Assembly: GCF_003732275.1 (NCBI RefSeq)
Contig: NZ_MOBM01000020.1
Coordinates: 124,001-188,000, forward strand
DNA: 64,000 nt
Direction: 5' to 3'
From: Pseudomonas frederiksbergensis
GTDB lineage: Bacteria; Pseudomonadota; Gammaproteobacteria; Pseudomonadales; Pseudomonadaceae
The position numbers and the translations under genes are program-made. The notes beneath the pieces were generated by a model that saw only the letters and a program-made list of their open reading frames with translations, was not told the origin of the DNA and did no database searches. Of the stretch, positions 1-7,870 are shown piece by piece (position 1 is the first letter of the stretch; each line of letters opens with the position of its first letter).

Positions 1-755
1 AGGCAAACCAGCACCTCGGCGTTTTCCAGATAACGTCGGGCGTTCAGCGGCTGACCGAATACCCGCTCGCTGACGCGCAGAGCCTGGGTCTCGGCGAACG
101 GTTCGGCGTGATACAGCTGCGCTTCGGGCCAGCGCCGACGCAGCGCTTCGAGTTGCCGCGCCAGGGTCGGCGAACTGCTGGCCCCGCAGACGATATGCAG
201 GCCTTTGCCTCGCGTGGTGTCCAGCGTCAGCCGTTGTCGAGCCAGCGCCCCACGCACTTCGTCCCAACTGGTTTCCCGACCCTTGAAGCGCGGCGCCTGG
301 GAACGGTCCGGGTCGTACAGTTGCAGGATTGCGGCCTGAGTAAAGGCATCGCACGCGCCACCGGACAGTGGGTGCTGTGGATTGCCTTCGAGTTTGATTG
401 GGCGCCCGGCGAGAGTCTTGCCGAGCACGGGTTGGGCGACGCCACAAAACGGGATGGCCGTTGCATACCAGCTCGCAACGCCGGGCGTCAGTTGCGTGGC
501 TTGCCGGATCGCTGGCACGGCTTGCTCAGGGGTTTTGCCACACGCGGCCAGGCCTGCCATCGCCAGAGACGCCGCCATCAACTGCAGAAAATGTCGGCGG
601 TCCAACAAGGGCGCGGCGCCGGGAAACTCCGCCTCGATCAGCGCCTGCGCCTCGGGTGTCGCCGCCAGCGCTTCGAGGCCACGCCAGTACGCGGAGCCTT
701 TGAGCCCGGCGAGCTGCTCGCGCCATGCGGCGAAGTCCAGCGAGGAGGCGCTCAT
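1..755 (-). CDS. actB: ActB-like TAT-dependent molybdopterin/Fe-S oxidoreductase, 5' part only
   Basis: Reading the minus strand from the ATG at 755 gives an uninterrupted frame that leaves the window at base 1 (about 251 codons seen). The product starts MSASSLDFAAWREQL and has a twin-arginine motif, DRRHFLQLM, near residue 52, followed by a hydrophobic stretch ending in LAACG. Such an internal TAT-type signal about 50 residues in is typical of ActB of alternative complex III and of related quinone-reductase complexes. Those proteins fuse a molybdopterin-oxidoreductase-like domain to a ferredoxin domain and sit on the periplasmic side. The Fe-S part lies outside the window and cannot be checked. 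The start overlaps the stop of the upstream pentaheme cytochrome gene by 4 bp (ATGA), which indicates translational coupling and supports the start. It could also belong to a Qrc-type complex. Confidence 0.8.
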   Translation of the reverse strand, partial: MSASSLDFAAWREQLAGLKGSAYWRGLEALAATPEAQALIEAEFPGAAPLLDRRHFLQLMAASLAMAGLAACGKTPEQAVPAIRQATQLTPGVASWYATAIPFCGVAQPVLGKTLAGRPIKLEGNPQHPLSGGACDAFTQAAILQLYDPDRSQAPRFKGRETSWDEVRGALARQRLTLDTTRGKGLHIVCGASSSPTLARQLEALRRRWPEAQLYHAEPFAETQALRVSERVFGQPLNARRYLENAEVLVC

Positions 756-1408
756 CGATGGCAGATCCCGCAATCGCTCAGGCCTCGGGGATCGATTCGT
801 CGCTCCTTCATTAATTGTTCACCCAGCGCCCGACGATCCTGATCGGTGTGCCATTGCAGCTGGGTCACTTGCCCTGCGGGGCGCAAGTGCGGCGCCGGAT
901 CGCGGTGACAGGCCAGGCACTGGCCCATGCTCAGGGGTTCGGCCTTGAACATCAGCTGCATGCGGTCCACCGCGCCGTGGCATTCGCTGCAGCCCACGCC
1001 CGCATTCACATGCACGCCGTGATGGAAGTACACATAATCCGGCAGTTCGACCACCCGCTGCCAATGCAACGGCCGTGATTCGCGCAGGCTTTTGCGCAAG
1101 GGTTCGAGCAGGTCGGCGTTTTTCCAGATTTGCGAGTGGCACGTCATGCAGGTTTCGGTGGGCGGCAGACTGGCCATCGCGGAAGACTCCACGGAACTGT
1201 GGCAGTAACGGCAATCGATTTTCAGCTCGCCGACATGATGGGCGTGACTGAACGGCAGCGGCTGCTCGACCACCCAGTTACGGCCGGTTCGGTAGTCGGA
1301 GCGGTCCAGAGCCAATGCCACGAGCAAGCCTCCCATGAGACCGACGAACAGCACCAGCAACCCCAGGCGCAGCCAGGTATCGGCCGAGCGGCTGAAGATC
1401 TGCGCCAT
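752..1408 (-). CDS. actA: Pentaheme c-type cytochrome (ActA-like subunit)
   Basis: The 218-residue protein has one N-terminal membrane anchor (about residues 13-33, LGLLVLFVGLMGGLLVALAL). It carries five CxxCH heme-binding motifs: CRYCH, CMTCH, CSECH, CLACH and CGICH, the last at the extreme C-terminus. This matches the ActA subunit of alternative complex III, a membrane-anchored periplasmic multiheme cytochrome that passes electrons from menaquinol or ubiquinol oxidation. It directly precedes and overlaps the ActB-like gene, which is the standard order in act operons. The start at 1408 has only a weak purine stretch (GGAAT) upstream. ActA is the best call; a QrcA-like role is the main alternative. 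Confidence 0.82.
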   Translation of the reverse strand: MAQIFSRSADTWLRLGLLVLFVGLMGGLLVALALDRSDYRTGRNWVVEQPLPFSHAHHVGELKIDCRYCHSSVESSAMASLPPTETCMTCHSQIWKNADLLEPLRKSLRESRPLHWQRVVELPDYVYFHHGVHVNAGVGCSECHGAVDRMQLMFKAEPLSMGQCLACHRDPAPHLRPAGQVTQLQWHTDQDRRALGEQLMKERRIDPRGLSDCGICHR

Positions 1409-1561
1409 CGCCGGATTCCAAAATTCACGTTCTTAAGGCTATGGCTCCGTTTGCGCTCAGGAGTTCTTTATTTCCGATGCACGTGATACCTGCGATCGTC
1501 GATGGAGATGAGTGGAACCTGGAGTAGCAGCGGCGCCTGCAGTTTAAGCTCCCTGCGCAAG

Positions 1562-1864
1562 TCAACCGACCTTGTCGTTATCCTGTTCTGGCGTTTCGAT
1601 GCCAGGCTCTACTTCGCCAGTTTGTGGCCGGGTTTTGGTAGTCGATGGCGCCTGTTCGTCAGGTGCTTCACGCGGGTAACCGGGCATCCCTCGGGCGTCA
1701 CTCGGCCCTTGGCGGTGGTCTTCAGCGTTCCTTTCCTTGTCCCAGTCTGTGGTGGCATTCGGGTCTTCATCGCGACCAGCGGTGCCTAGCACGCAACCGT
1801 CGTCATTGGGGTTGCTCAAATCCTCGGCGGGCTCATCTTTGGTGGTAGAAGGATCGGGTTTCAT
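1562..1864 (-). CDS. Small acidic disordered hypothetical protein
   Basis: A 100-residue product beginning MKPDPSTTKDEPAEDL, starting at 1864 behind GGAG six bases upstream. The frame is open further upstream, but this start has the only good ribosome binding site. The sequence is rich in Asp, Glu, Pro, Thr, Asn and Lys, has almost no hydrophobic residues, no signal peptide and no cysteine pair except one Cys, so it should be intrinsically disordered. I recall similar short acidic proteins in Pseudomonas but cannot name a domain. It stands alone between the acetoin operon terminator and the cytochrome genes. No function is proposed. Confidence 0.55.
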   Translation of the reverse strand: MKPDPSTTKDEPAEDLSNPNDDGCVLGTAGRDEDPNATTDWDKERNAEDHRQGPSDARGMPGYPREAPDEQAPSTTKTRPQTGEVEPGIETPEQDNDKVG

Positions 1865-1990
1865 ATCAGTCTCCAATACCAGGTAATGGAACTTCTTTGG
1901 AGATACTGTCAGTGCCAGAGTGCAGCGCAATTGACGAATGGTGCCTGCGACCTGAGCAATGATGTGGGTGCGAAAGGCTTTTTCCGGACC

Positions 1991-2026
1991 AAAAAAAATG
2001 GACCTCTCTTCAGAGGTCCATTTTTT
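1991..2026. terminator. Bidirectional Rho-independent terminator
   Basis: A 9-bp perfect stem (TGGACCTCT / AGAGGTCCA, loop CTTC) is flanked by an A-run on the left and a T-run on the right. It can therefore terminate on either strand. It lies downstream of bdh and ends the acetoin operon on the minus strand. Confidence 0.9.
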
Positions 2027-2153
2027 ATGCCTGGAGCAGGTTCTAAAACCCCATCCAGCACCACGCAGTCCAGCCACAGGAAATCATCGCAAGGGTTCGC
2101 GCAGCTGTTGTAATACACGCTGGGCCATCGCCAATCGCGCTCTTGCAAGTGCT

Positions 2154-3248
2154 TCAGACTCGAGCGGGTGACACGATGATTTTCACGTTCTGCTCCTTGT
2201 TGTTGACCAATTCCTCAAAGCCCTGCCCGACGATCTGTTCCAGCTGAATACGCCCGGTTACCAGCGGCGTGATGTCCAGCCGGCCATCGGCAATAAAGGC
2301 GATCACATCGGCGAACTCACCGTTGTAGGCGAGCGCACCCAGTACCTGTTTTTCGGTGGCGACCAGCTCGAAGAAATTGAACTCGCTGGGTTCCTCGAAG
2401 ATGCCTACCAGCACACACGTGCCGGCCTTGCGGATGAGGTCGATAGCGAGCTTGGCTGTGTGTTTGTTGCCGATGCATTCGAAGCTGACATCCGCCCCAA
2501 GGCCACCGGTCAGCCGCTGCACCTCTGCCAGAGCGTCACATTCATTGGGGTCTAGCACATGGCTCGCTCCTACCTCCCGAGCCTTCGCCTTGCGCGCTCC
2601 TGACATTTCCAGGGCGATGACCTGAGCCGCACCAGCAGCCTTGGCACACATGATGGTACACAGGCCGATGGTTCCCGCGCCAACCACCACCACATTTTTC
2701 CCCAGCAAACTCCCGGCCTTTTTCACCGCGTGCATGCCCACTGCCAACGGTTCGATCAGCGCCCCGGCTTCAGCAGGAAAATTGGCCGGCAACTTGTAAA
2801 GCAGGTTGGCCGGCACGTTGACCAACTCGGCGAACGCACCATTGTTCATCAACCCGGTGAAGGCCAGGTTCTCGCAAATGTTGTACAAACCATGGGTGCA
2901 GTAATAACACGTGCCACAGTGCTGACAGGCATCGGCGGCCACCGGCTCGCCAACACTGAACCCCTGGACACCGGCTCCGATTTCGACAATTTCGCCACAG
3001 AACTCATGACCGAGAATGCACTGCCCCTTGATTCCGGTCAGCGGGTGCGGCGCGTCCACCGGGATGAACACTGGCCCGGCCACGTATTCATGCAGGTCGG
3101 AGCCGCAAATACCGCACCATTGCACGCGAATCTGGACCCAGCCCGCGGGGGGCGACACGGGCAACGGAACGTCTTCGACACGGATATCGTGACGGCCATG
3201 CCAGACAGCGGCACGCATGCTGCGGGTCGGATCAATTGAAAAGCTCAT
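2154..3248 (-). CDS. bdh: Zinc-dependent 2,3-butanediol dehydrogenase
   Basis: A 364-residue medium-chain dehydrogenase. The catalytic zinc region CGICGSDLHEYVAGP and GHEFCGEI is followed by a structural-zinc cysteine cluster (CQHCGTCYYCTHGLYNIC), and then the NAD-binding VVVGAGTIGL in the Rossmann part. It oxidises 2,3-butanediol to acetoin, feeding the acetoin dehydrogenase encoded just upstream. The start at 3248 was preferred to the longer frame because GGAG sits just upstream and the N-terminus then matches the family (MSFSIDPTRSMRAAVWHG). It is the last gene of acoXABC-bdh, 59 bp after acoC, and is followed by a strong terminator. Assignment to butanediol rather than another secondary alcohol rests largely on context. 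Confidence 0.88.
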   Translation of the reverse strand: MSFSIDPTRSMRAAVWHGRHDIRVEDVPLPVSPPAGWVQIRVQWCGICGSDLHEYVAGPVFIPVDAPHPLTGIKGQCILGHEFCGEIVEIGAGVQGFSVGEPVAADACQHCGTCYYCTHGLYNICENLAFTGLMNNGAFAELVNVPANLLYKLPANFPAEAGALIEPLAVGMHAVKKAGSLLGKNVVVVGAGTIGLCTIMCAKAAGAAQVIALEMSGARKAKAREVGASHVLDPNECDALAEVQRLTGGLGADVSFECIGNKHTAKLAIDLIRKAGTCVLVGIFEEPSEFNFFELVATEKQVLGALAYNGEFADVIAFIADGRLDITPLVTGRIQLEQIVGQGFEELVNNKEQNVKIIVSPARV

Positions 3249-3307
3249 GCTGGAATCTCCTTGAAGTCGTTGGCCTTGGCGACCCGCAAATGGTCGCCAA
3301 GGGAGCA

Positions 3308-4420
3308 TTAGTGTTGTTGCACAAAGTCCAGGATCAACCGATTGACCTGCTCGGCCGCTTCCATCTGCACCATGTGCGCCTGGCCCGGCAGGATTTCGAT
3401 TTGGGCTGTCAGGCCAACGCTGTGGGTCGCAGGAATGATCGCGTCGTCACTGCCCCAGATCAGCAACACCGGCTGCCGGCCTTCTTGCACCACGCCGCGC
3501 AGATCGAACTGTTGCCGGCCTTCTTTGAACAACGCCGAAACCAGCTGGCGCAGGGCCGCGTCCACCCCTTCCAGGCGCTTGTACTTGAGCATGTCTTCGA
3601 GCATCTGCCGATTGACCAGTTCGGGGTCGGAGAACAGTTGTACCAGCTGTGGTTTGAGGGCATTGCGACTGGCCGCATCGACAAAACCCTGCAGGTAATC
3701 GCCGTTGATTTCCGCACCCAGACCGGCACTGCCGATCAAGCTCAGGGAGCGCACCCGATGGGGTGCCAGACGTGCGGTGTTCAGCGCCACCGCACCGCCC
3801 ATGGAATGACCGACCAGATGCGCCGCGGGAACATCCAGATGCTCGAGCAGCGCCAGCAGCACCCCGCTCAGTTCATCCAGATCTGCGCGCTCCAGCTGTT
3901 TGGTCGACTCGCCATGGCCTGGCAGATCCAGAGCTATCACTCGGCGTTCGGCAGCCAACGCTTCATGATTGAACATCCAATTGTTCAGGTCACCGCCAAA
4001 CCCGTGTACCAGCACCAACGGCACCCCGCCTTCGCCGCGCTCGAAGTAACGGATCAGCCGCCCGCCCAGTTCGACCTTCTGCGGCTTCGGCCCACTGTCT
4101 TCCTCAGCGCCGTCACCCGGCACGAACGCGGCCTGGAACTGCTCGATCACCGCATCGATTTCGGCCTCACTGGCTTCGCCGTCGACCACGATGCCGAGCA
4201 ACGCGCCGACCGCCAGGGTTTCATCCTGGCGCGCGATCTGCCGACGCAGCACACCGGAAAACGGCGCTTCGACGCTGCTGGAAATTTTGTCGGTTTCCAC
4301 ATCGAGCACCTCATCGCCCTTGGCGATCGCCTGGCCCTCCTCCTTGAGCCAGATATCGACCCGGCCTTCGGTCATGGACAAGCCCCACTTGGGCATGGTC
4401 AGCGTATGGATCTGGCTCAT
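3308..4420 (-). CDS. acoC: Acetoin dehydrogenase E2, dihydrolipoyl acetyltransferase
   Basis: A 370-residue two-part protein. Residues 1-80 form a lipoyl domain (MPKWGLSMTEG, then the lipoylation site ETDKISSSVEAP). The rest is an alpha/beta-hydrolase-fold domain with LVHGFGG and the nucleophile elbow GHSMGG. This fusion of a lipoyl domain to a hydrolase-like catalytic domain, with no classical E2 catalytic core or peripheral-subunit-binding domain, is characteristic of AcoC from Pseudomonas and Ralstonia. It accepts the acetyl group released from acetoin and transfers it to CoA. Its ATG overlaps the acoB stop by 4 bp, so the E1-beta and E2 subunits are probably translationally coupled. No dedicated E3 gene is present in the window. 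Confidence 0.92.
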   Translation of the reverse strand: MSQIHTLTMPKWGLSMTEGRVDIWLKEEGQAIAKGDEVLDVETDKISSSVEAPFSGVLRRQIARQDETLAVGALLGIVVDGEASEAEIDAVIEQFQAAFVPGDGAEEDSGPKPQKVELGGRLIRYFERGEGGVPLVLVHGFGGDLNNWMFNHEALAAERRVIALDLPGHGESTKQLERADLDELSGVLLALLEHLDVPAAHLVGHSMGGAVALNTARLAPHRVRSLSLIGSAGLGAEINGDYLQGFVDAASRNALKPQLVQLFSDPELVNRQMLEDMLKYKRLEGVDAALRQLVSALFKEGRQQFDLRGVVQEGRQPVLLIWGSDDAIIPATHSVGLTAQIEILPGQAHMVQMEAAEQVNRLILDFVQQH

Positions 4421-5436
4421 GAACGCTTGCTCCACTCGATCAATTTGAGCACGGCGTTTTCGATCTTCGTCGCGTCAGGGATATAGAGGTCTTCCAGGGC
4501 GTCGGAGAATGGCACCGGCGTGTGTGGCGCCGTGACCATCTCGATGGGAGCCTTGAGCGAGGCGAACGCTTTTTGCGCCACCAGGGCCGAGATGTCGGTG
4601 GCCATGGAACAGCGCGGGTTGGCTTCGTCGATCACCACCAGGCGCCCGGTCTTTTCCACGCTTTCGAGAATGCTGTCTTCGTCCAGCGGGCTGGTAGTGC
4701 GCAGGTCGATGACCTCGCAGTCAATGCCTCGCCCTGCCAGGCTGCGGGCCGCGTCCATCGCTGTATTGACCGTGCGCCCGTAGGAGACCAGGGTCACGTC
4801 CTTGCCATCGCGCAGGAAGTTGGCTTCACCGAACGGGATGGTATAGAGCTCTTCCGGCACCTCGCCCTGCATGCTGTAGAGCAGTTTGTGTTCACAGAAG
4901 ATCACCGGGTCGTTGTCGCGGATAGCCTGGATCAACAGGCCCTTGGCATCATAGGGTGACGACGGGCAGACGACTTTCAGCCCGGGGATGTGGGTCCACA
5001 ACGACGTGAGCATTTGCGAGTGTTGGGCGGCTGCCCGCAGGCCCGCGCCGACCATGGTGCGAATCACCAACGGGGTGGAGGCCTTGCCACCGAACATGTA
5101 GCGAAACTTGGCCGCCTGATTGAGGATCTGGTCCAGGCAGCAACCGGCAAAGTCGACAAACATCAATTCACACACCGGGCGCACGCCGCAGGTGGCTGCG
5201 CCTACCGCGGCACCGACATAACCCAACTCCGACAGCGGCGTGTCGAGCACGCGTCCGGGGAATTGGTGATAGAGGCCCTTGGTCACGCCCAGCACCCCGC
5301 CCCAGGCGTCGTTTTCACCGGGAGCACCGGCACCGCCGGCGACATCTTCGCCCATGATGAACACGCTGGGGTCGCGGCGCATTTCCTGGGCCAGGGCTTC
5401 GTTGATTGCCTGCTGATAACTGATTTTTCTCGCCAT
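4417..5436 (-). CDS. acoB: Acetoin dehydrogenase E1 beta subunit
   Basis: A 339-residue protein of the transketolase pyrimidine-binding plus C-terminal domain type. It begins MARKISYQQAINEALAQEM and carries the conserved MGEDV and PLSELGYVGAAVG segments near the N-terminus, and DLRTTSPLDEDSI in the C-terminal domain. It pairs with AcoA in the heterotetrameric TPP-dependent E1 that cleaves acetoin to acetaldehyde and an acetyl group. It lies 32 bp after acoA and overlaps acoC by 4 bp. The ribosome binding site before the ATG is poor, which suggests translation is assisted by the preceding gene. Confidence 0.93.
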   Translation of the reverse strand: MARKISYQQAINEALAQEMRRDPSVFIMGEDVAGGAGAPGENDAWGGVLGVTKGLYHQFPGRVLDTPLSELGYVGAAVGAATCGVRPVCELMFVDFAGCCLDQILNQAAKFRYMFGGKASTPLVIRTMVGAGLRAAAQHSQMLTSLWTHIPGLKVVCPSSPYDAKGLLIQAIRDNDPVIFCEHKLLYSMQGEVPEELYTIPFGEANFLRDGKDVTLVSYGRTVNTAMDAARSLAGRGIDCEVIDLRTTSPLDEDSILESVEKTGRLVVIDEANPRCSMATDISALVAQKAFASLKAPIEMVTAPHTPVPFSDALEDLYIPDATKIENAVLKLIEWSKRS

Positions 5437-5468
5437 GATGGAGGTCTCGATTCTTGTTATAGGGGCGT

Positions 5469-6446
5469 TCAGGGATAGGAAACGTAGACGTCGGTGAGCA
5501 GGTCGGCCGCGCTCGGTTTGGGGTCGGCTTTGGCCTTGCGCACGGCATTTTCGATCAGCAGGTCCACTTCGCTATCGATCTGGTCCAACTGGCTGGCATC
5601 AATCAGACCGGTCCGGGTGGTGCGTTCGCGAAACTGCATCAGGCAGTCGTTGTGCTCGCGGAAATACTTGACCTCGTCCGGTGCCCGATAGGTCTGGGCG
5701 TCGCCCTCGAAGTGACCGTAATAGCGGGTCAGCTTGACTTCGATCAGCGACGGTCCTTCACCGGCGCGGGCCCGCTCCACTGCGGCACCGGCGGCTTCGT
5801 GAACAGCAAAAAAGTCAAAGCCGTCGACGGTGACCCCGGGCATGCCGAAGCCGGCTGCGCGGTCGGCAATGTGATCGCAGGCCACGGACCAGTTGGAGGC
5901 CGTGGCCTCGGCGTAGCCATTGTTCTCCGCGATGAACAGGCATGGCAGGTTCCACACCGAGGCCATGTTCATCGCTTCGAATACCGCACCTTCGTTGGAA
6001 CCGCCGTCGCCAAAGAACACCACGGCGACACCGTCAGTCCCCTTGAGCTTGGCTGCCAGGGCCGCCCCTACAATCAACGGTGCGCCGGCTCCGACGATGC
6101 CGTTGGCACCGAGCATGCCCTTCTCGAAATCGGCAATGTGCATGGAGCCGCCCTTGCCTTGGCAGACCCCGGTTTTCTTGCCATAGATCTCGGCCATCAT
6201 CCCGTACACATCAACGCCCTTGGCGATGCAATGACCGTGGCCACGGTGGTTGGAGGCGATGCAATCATCATCGCCCAGGTGAGCCATGACGCCGGCGGCG
6301 GAGGCCTCTTCACCGGCATAGAGATGGACGAAACCGGGAATTTCGCCGGTGGCGAACTCCACGTGCAAGCGTTCTTCAAAGACGCGGATGGTGCGCATCA
6401 CCCGATAGGCATGCAGCAATTGATCAGCGGTCAGCTGTGTCGACAT
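5469..6446 (-). CDS. acoA: Acetoin dehydrogenase E1 alpha subunit (TPP-dependent)
   Basis: A 325-residue E1-alpha protein. The TPP/Mg-binding motif is visible as GDGGSNEG through IAENNGYA, and the upstream NHRGHGHCIAKG loop typical of 2-oxo-acid and acetoin dehydrogenase alpha chains is present. The start at 6446 (MSTQLTADQ) has GGAGA upstream and overlaps the end of acoX by 23 bp. It forms E1 with AcoB and works with AcoC in cytosolic acetoin breakdown to acetyl-CoA and acetaldehyde. Operon position (X-A-B-C-bdh) distinguishes it from pyruvate dehydrogenase alpha subunits. Confidence 0.93.
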   Translation of the reverse strand: MSTQLTADQLLHAYRVMRTIRVFEERLHVEFATGEIPGFVHLYAGEEASAAGVMAHLGDDDCIASNHRGHGHCIAKGVDVYGMMAEIYGKKTGVCQGKGGSMHIADFEKGMLGANGIVGAGAPLIVGAALAAKLKGTDGVAVVFFGDGGSNEGAVFEAMNMASVWNLPCLFIAENNGYAEATASNWSVACDHIADRAAGFGMPGVTVDGFDFFAVHEAAGAAVERARAGEGPSLIEVKLTRYYGHFEGDAQTYRAPDEVKYFREHNDCLMQFRERTTRTGLIDASQLDQIDSEVDLLIENAVRKAKADPKPSAADLLTDVYVSYP

Positions 6447-7524
6447 TTTTATTCTCCAGGGTGTCTTGAGACTCAAGGTTCAGAGGGTGTTGCGGATGTT
6501 CACGGCCGATGGCCAGCAGCCGCTCTTGCGCTGCATAGGTCAGCACCGCATTGACATCGATGCTCAGCGGACCGCCGGCATCGAGGGTTACGGTGGGTAA
6601 GTCATGGGCGTTGAATTCGATTTCCCGCTCGCCATCCAGGGCCAGGGTGCCGCTGCTCAGGCACAGACGATGGGCAACGCCGGGCTCAAGGCTGGCGGCG
6701 GCGAGTACGCCGCAGCCTTGCAACAGGCCGGGCGCCAGGGGCACCAGCAAGGCTTCACAAGAGTGCGGATCAAGGCGCATCCAGGCGCCATTGGGGGCTT
6801 GGCGCGATACCGGAAACCACAAGCCACAGAGGGCCGAGATGCCAATGGACTGAGGCTCGGCGAAAGTCACAAACACCTCCGCCAGATCGGTCCCACGGCT
6901 GATTGCACGGGCGCCGATAAAGGGCAACGAGGACACCGCCACGTCCACCAATGCCACTTCGCACACGTTGCGGCTCGGAATCCGTACCAGCAGGCGTTTA
7001 TTGCGGCGCAAAGCGATTTCGGGCGCAATCCGCCCGCTGGCGAATAGCCCGCCGGCCAACCCTGCACTGGTGGCCTCACGCAGTTCCGGGAAGGCATTGT
7101 TGGTGCCCGTTGACAGGGTCAGCAGTGGAATGTCGCCGACTTCTGCGGCCACCGCTTTGTGGGTGCCGTCACCACCGAGTACGGCGATCAGCGACACGCC
7201 GCGTTCAGCCATCCAGCGCGCGGCCTGGCGAGTGTCCGCTACGCTCTGGCGCAAGGTAAGGTCGAGGAACTGCAGGGTTGGCCAGTGGCTGTCACGCGCC
7301 TGGCGGCCATGACTGTTTTTCAACACCGCAGCGGCGATGCCAGTCATGTCGGTGGGCATCAGCACCCGCTCGACACCGGTGGCACCAAAAGCTGCCAGCA
7401 GCCGCTGGATCACCGAGACCTTGTCGGTGCTGGAAAACAGCCCGGCATTCGCCGTCAGGCGCCGTACGTCCCGGCCGGACGCCGGGTTGGCAATGATGCC
7501 GACGGTCAGGGGCAAGCGACTCAT
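6424..7524 (-). CDS. acoX: Acetoin catabolism protein X (NAD-kinase-like fold)
   Basis: A 366-residue protein with an N-terminal NAD/diacylglycerol-kinase-like region: VGIIANPASGRDVRRL at the start and the GGDGTH signature (VLGGDGTHKAV) in the middle. This is the AcoX family found as the first gene of aco operons. AcoX is not a dehydrogenase subunit and its reaction is not well established. The start at 7524 is chosen because the protein then begins MSRLPLTVGII as in relatives. The 102-bp interval upstream contains the operon's sigma-54 promoter. Confidence 0.88.
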   Translation of the reverse strand: MSRLPLTVGIIANPASGRDVRRLTANAGLFSSTDKVSVIQRLLAAFGATGVERVLMPTDMTGIAAAVLKNSHGRQARDSHWPTLQFLDLTLRQSVADTRQAARWMAERGVSLIAVLGGDGTHKAVAAEVGDIPLLTLSTGTNNAFPELREATSAGLAGGLFASGRIAPEIALRRNKRLLVRIPSRNVCEVALVDVAVSSLPFIGARAISRGTDLAEVFVTFAEPQSIGISALCGLWFPVSRQAPNGAWMRLDPHSCEALLVPLAPGLLQGCGVLAAASLEPGVAHRLCLSSGTLALDGEREIEFNAHDLPTVTLDAGGPLSIDVNAVLTYAAQERLLAIGREHPQHPLNLESQDTLENKNVDTADR

Positions 7525-7625
7525 GTCGCCACCACAGATAAAGCAGGGAAAAGGCCTCGGCAGGAGAACATAGGGCACCTCTTGTTATTATCGGGTTGCC
7601 AGTCGCACTGGTTACAGGGGCTAGA

Positions 7626-7640
7626 GCAAAGCCAGTGCCA
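7626..7640 (-). promoter_or_regulatory. Sigma-54 (-24/-12) promoter of the aco operon
   Basis: On the minus strand the sequence reads TGGCAC-TGGCT-TTGC, which matches the RpoN consensus TGGCAC-N5-TTGC exactly. It lies about 100 bp upstream of the acoX start. Together with the divergent gene for an AcoR-type sigma-54 activator, this explains how the operon is switched on by acetoin. Confidence 0.9.
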
Positions 7641-7718
7641 GATTCGCAAAAAAGCGCCAGGATGCCTGCTCTAGAGCGGCCTTGACCTGAGTCTATGAGG
7701 GTGGGGATTACCCTCGAT

Positions 7719-7778
7719 TGAGACGTTTCATGTCAGCCTGCACGGATTTTTGGTGAGACCTTGAGACGTCGCGTCTCA
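7719..7778. promoter_or_regulatory. Candidate AcoR upstream activating sites
   Basis: Two dyads share the half-site TGAGACG: TGAGACGTTTCA at 7719-7730, and TGAGACG-TCG-CGTCTCA at 7762-7778 (7-bp perfect arms). They lie about 80-150 bp upstream of the -24/-12 promoter, a usual distance for enhancer sites of sigma-54 activators. They also sit in the acoR promoter region. Binding by AcoR is inferred. Confidence 0.6.
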
Positions 7779-7870
7779 CCTTCGCTGTGTGTGAACCGAT
7801 GCTTGTCGACCACCCATGAACGGCGCTTAATAGCCGCACAACTAAAAGAAGATCGAACCGGAGACCTTAA

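Noticed and set aside
3236..4486. Plus-strand 416-codon frame opposite acoC
   Set aside because: Antisense to a gene with lipoyl and hydrolase motifs; His/Gln-rich composition is typical of a shadow frame.
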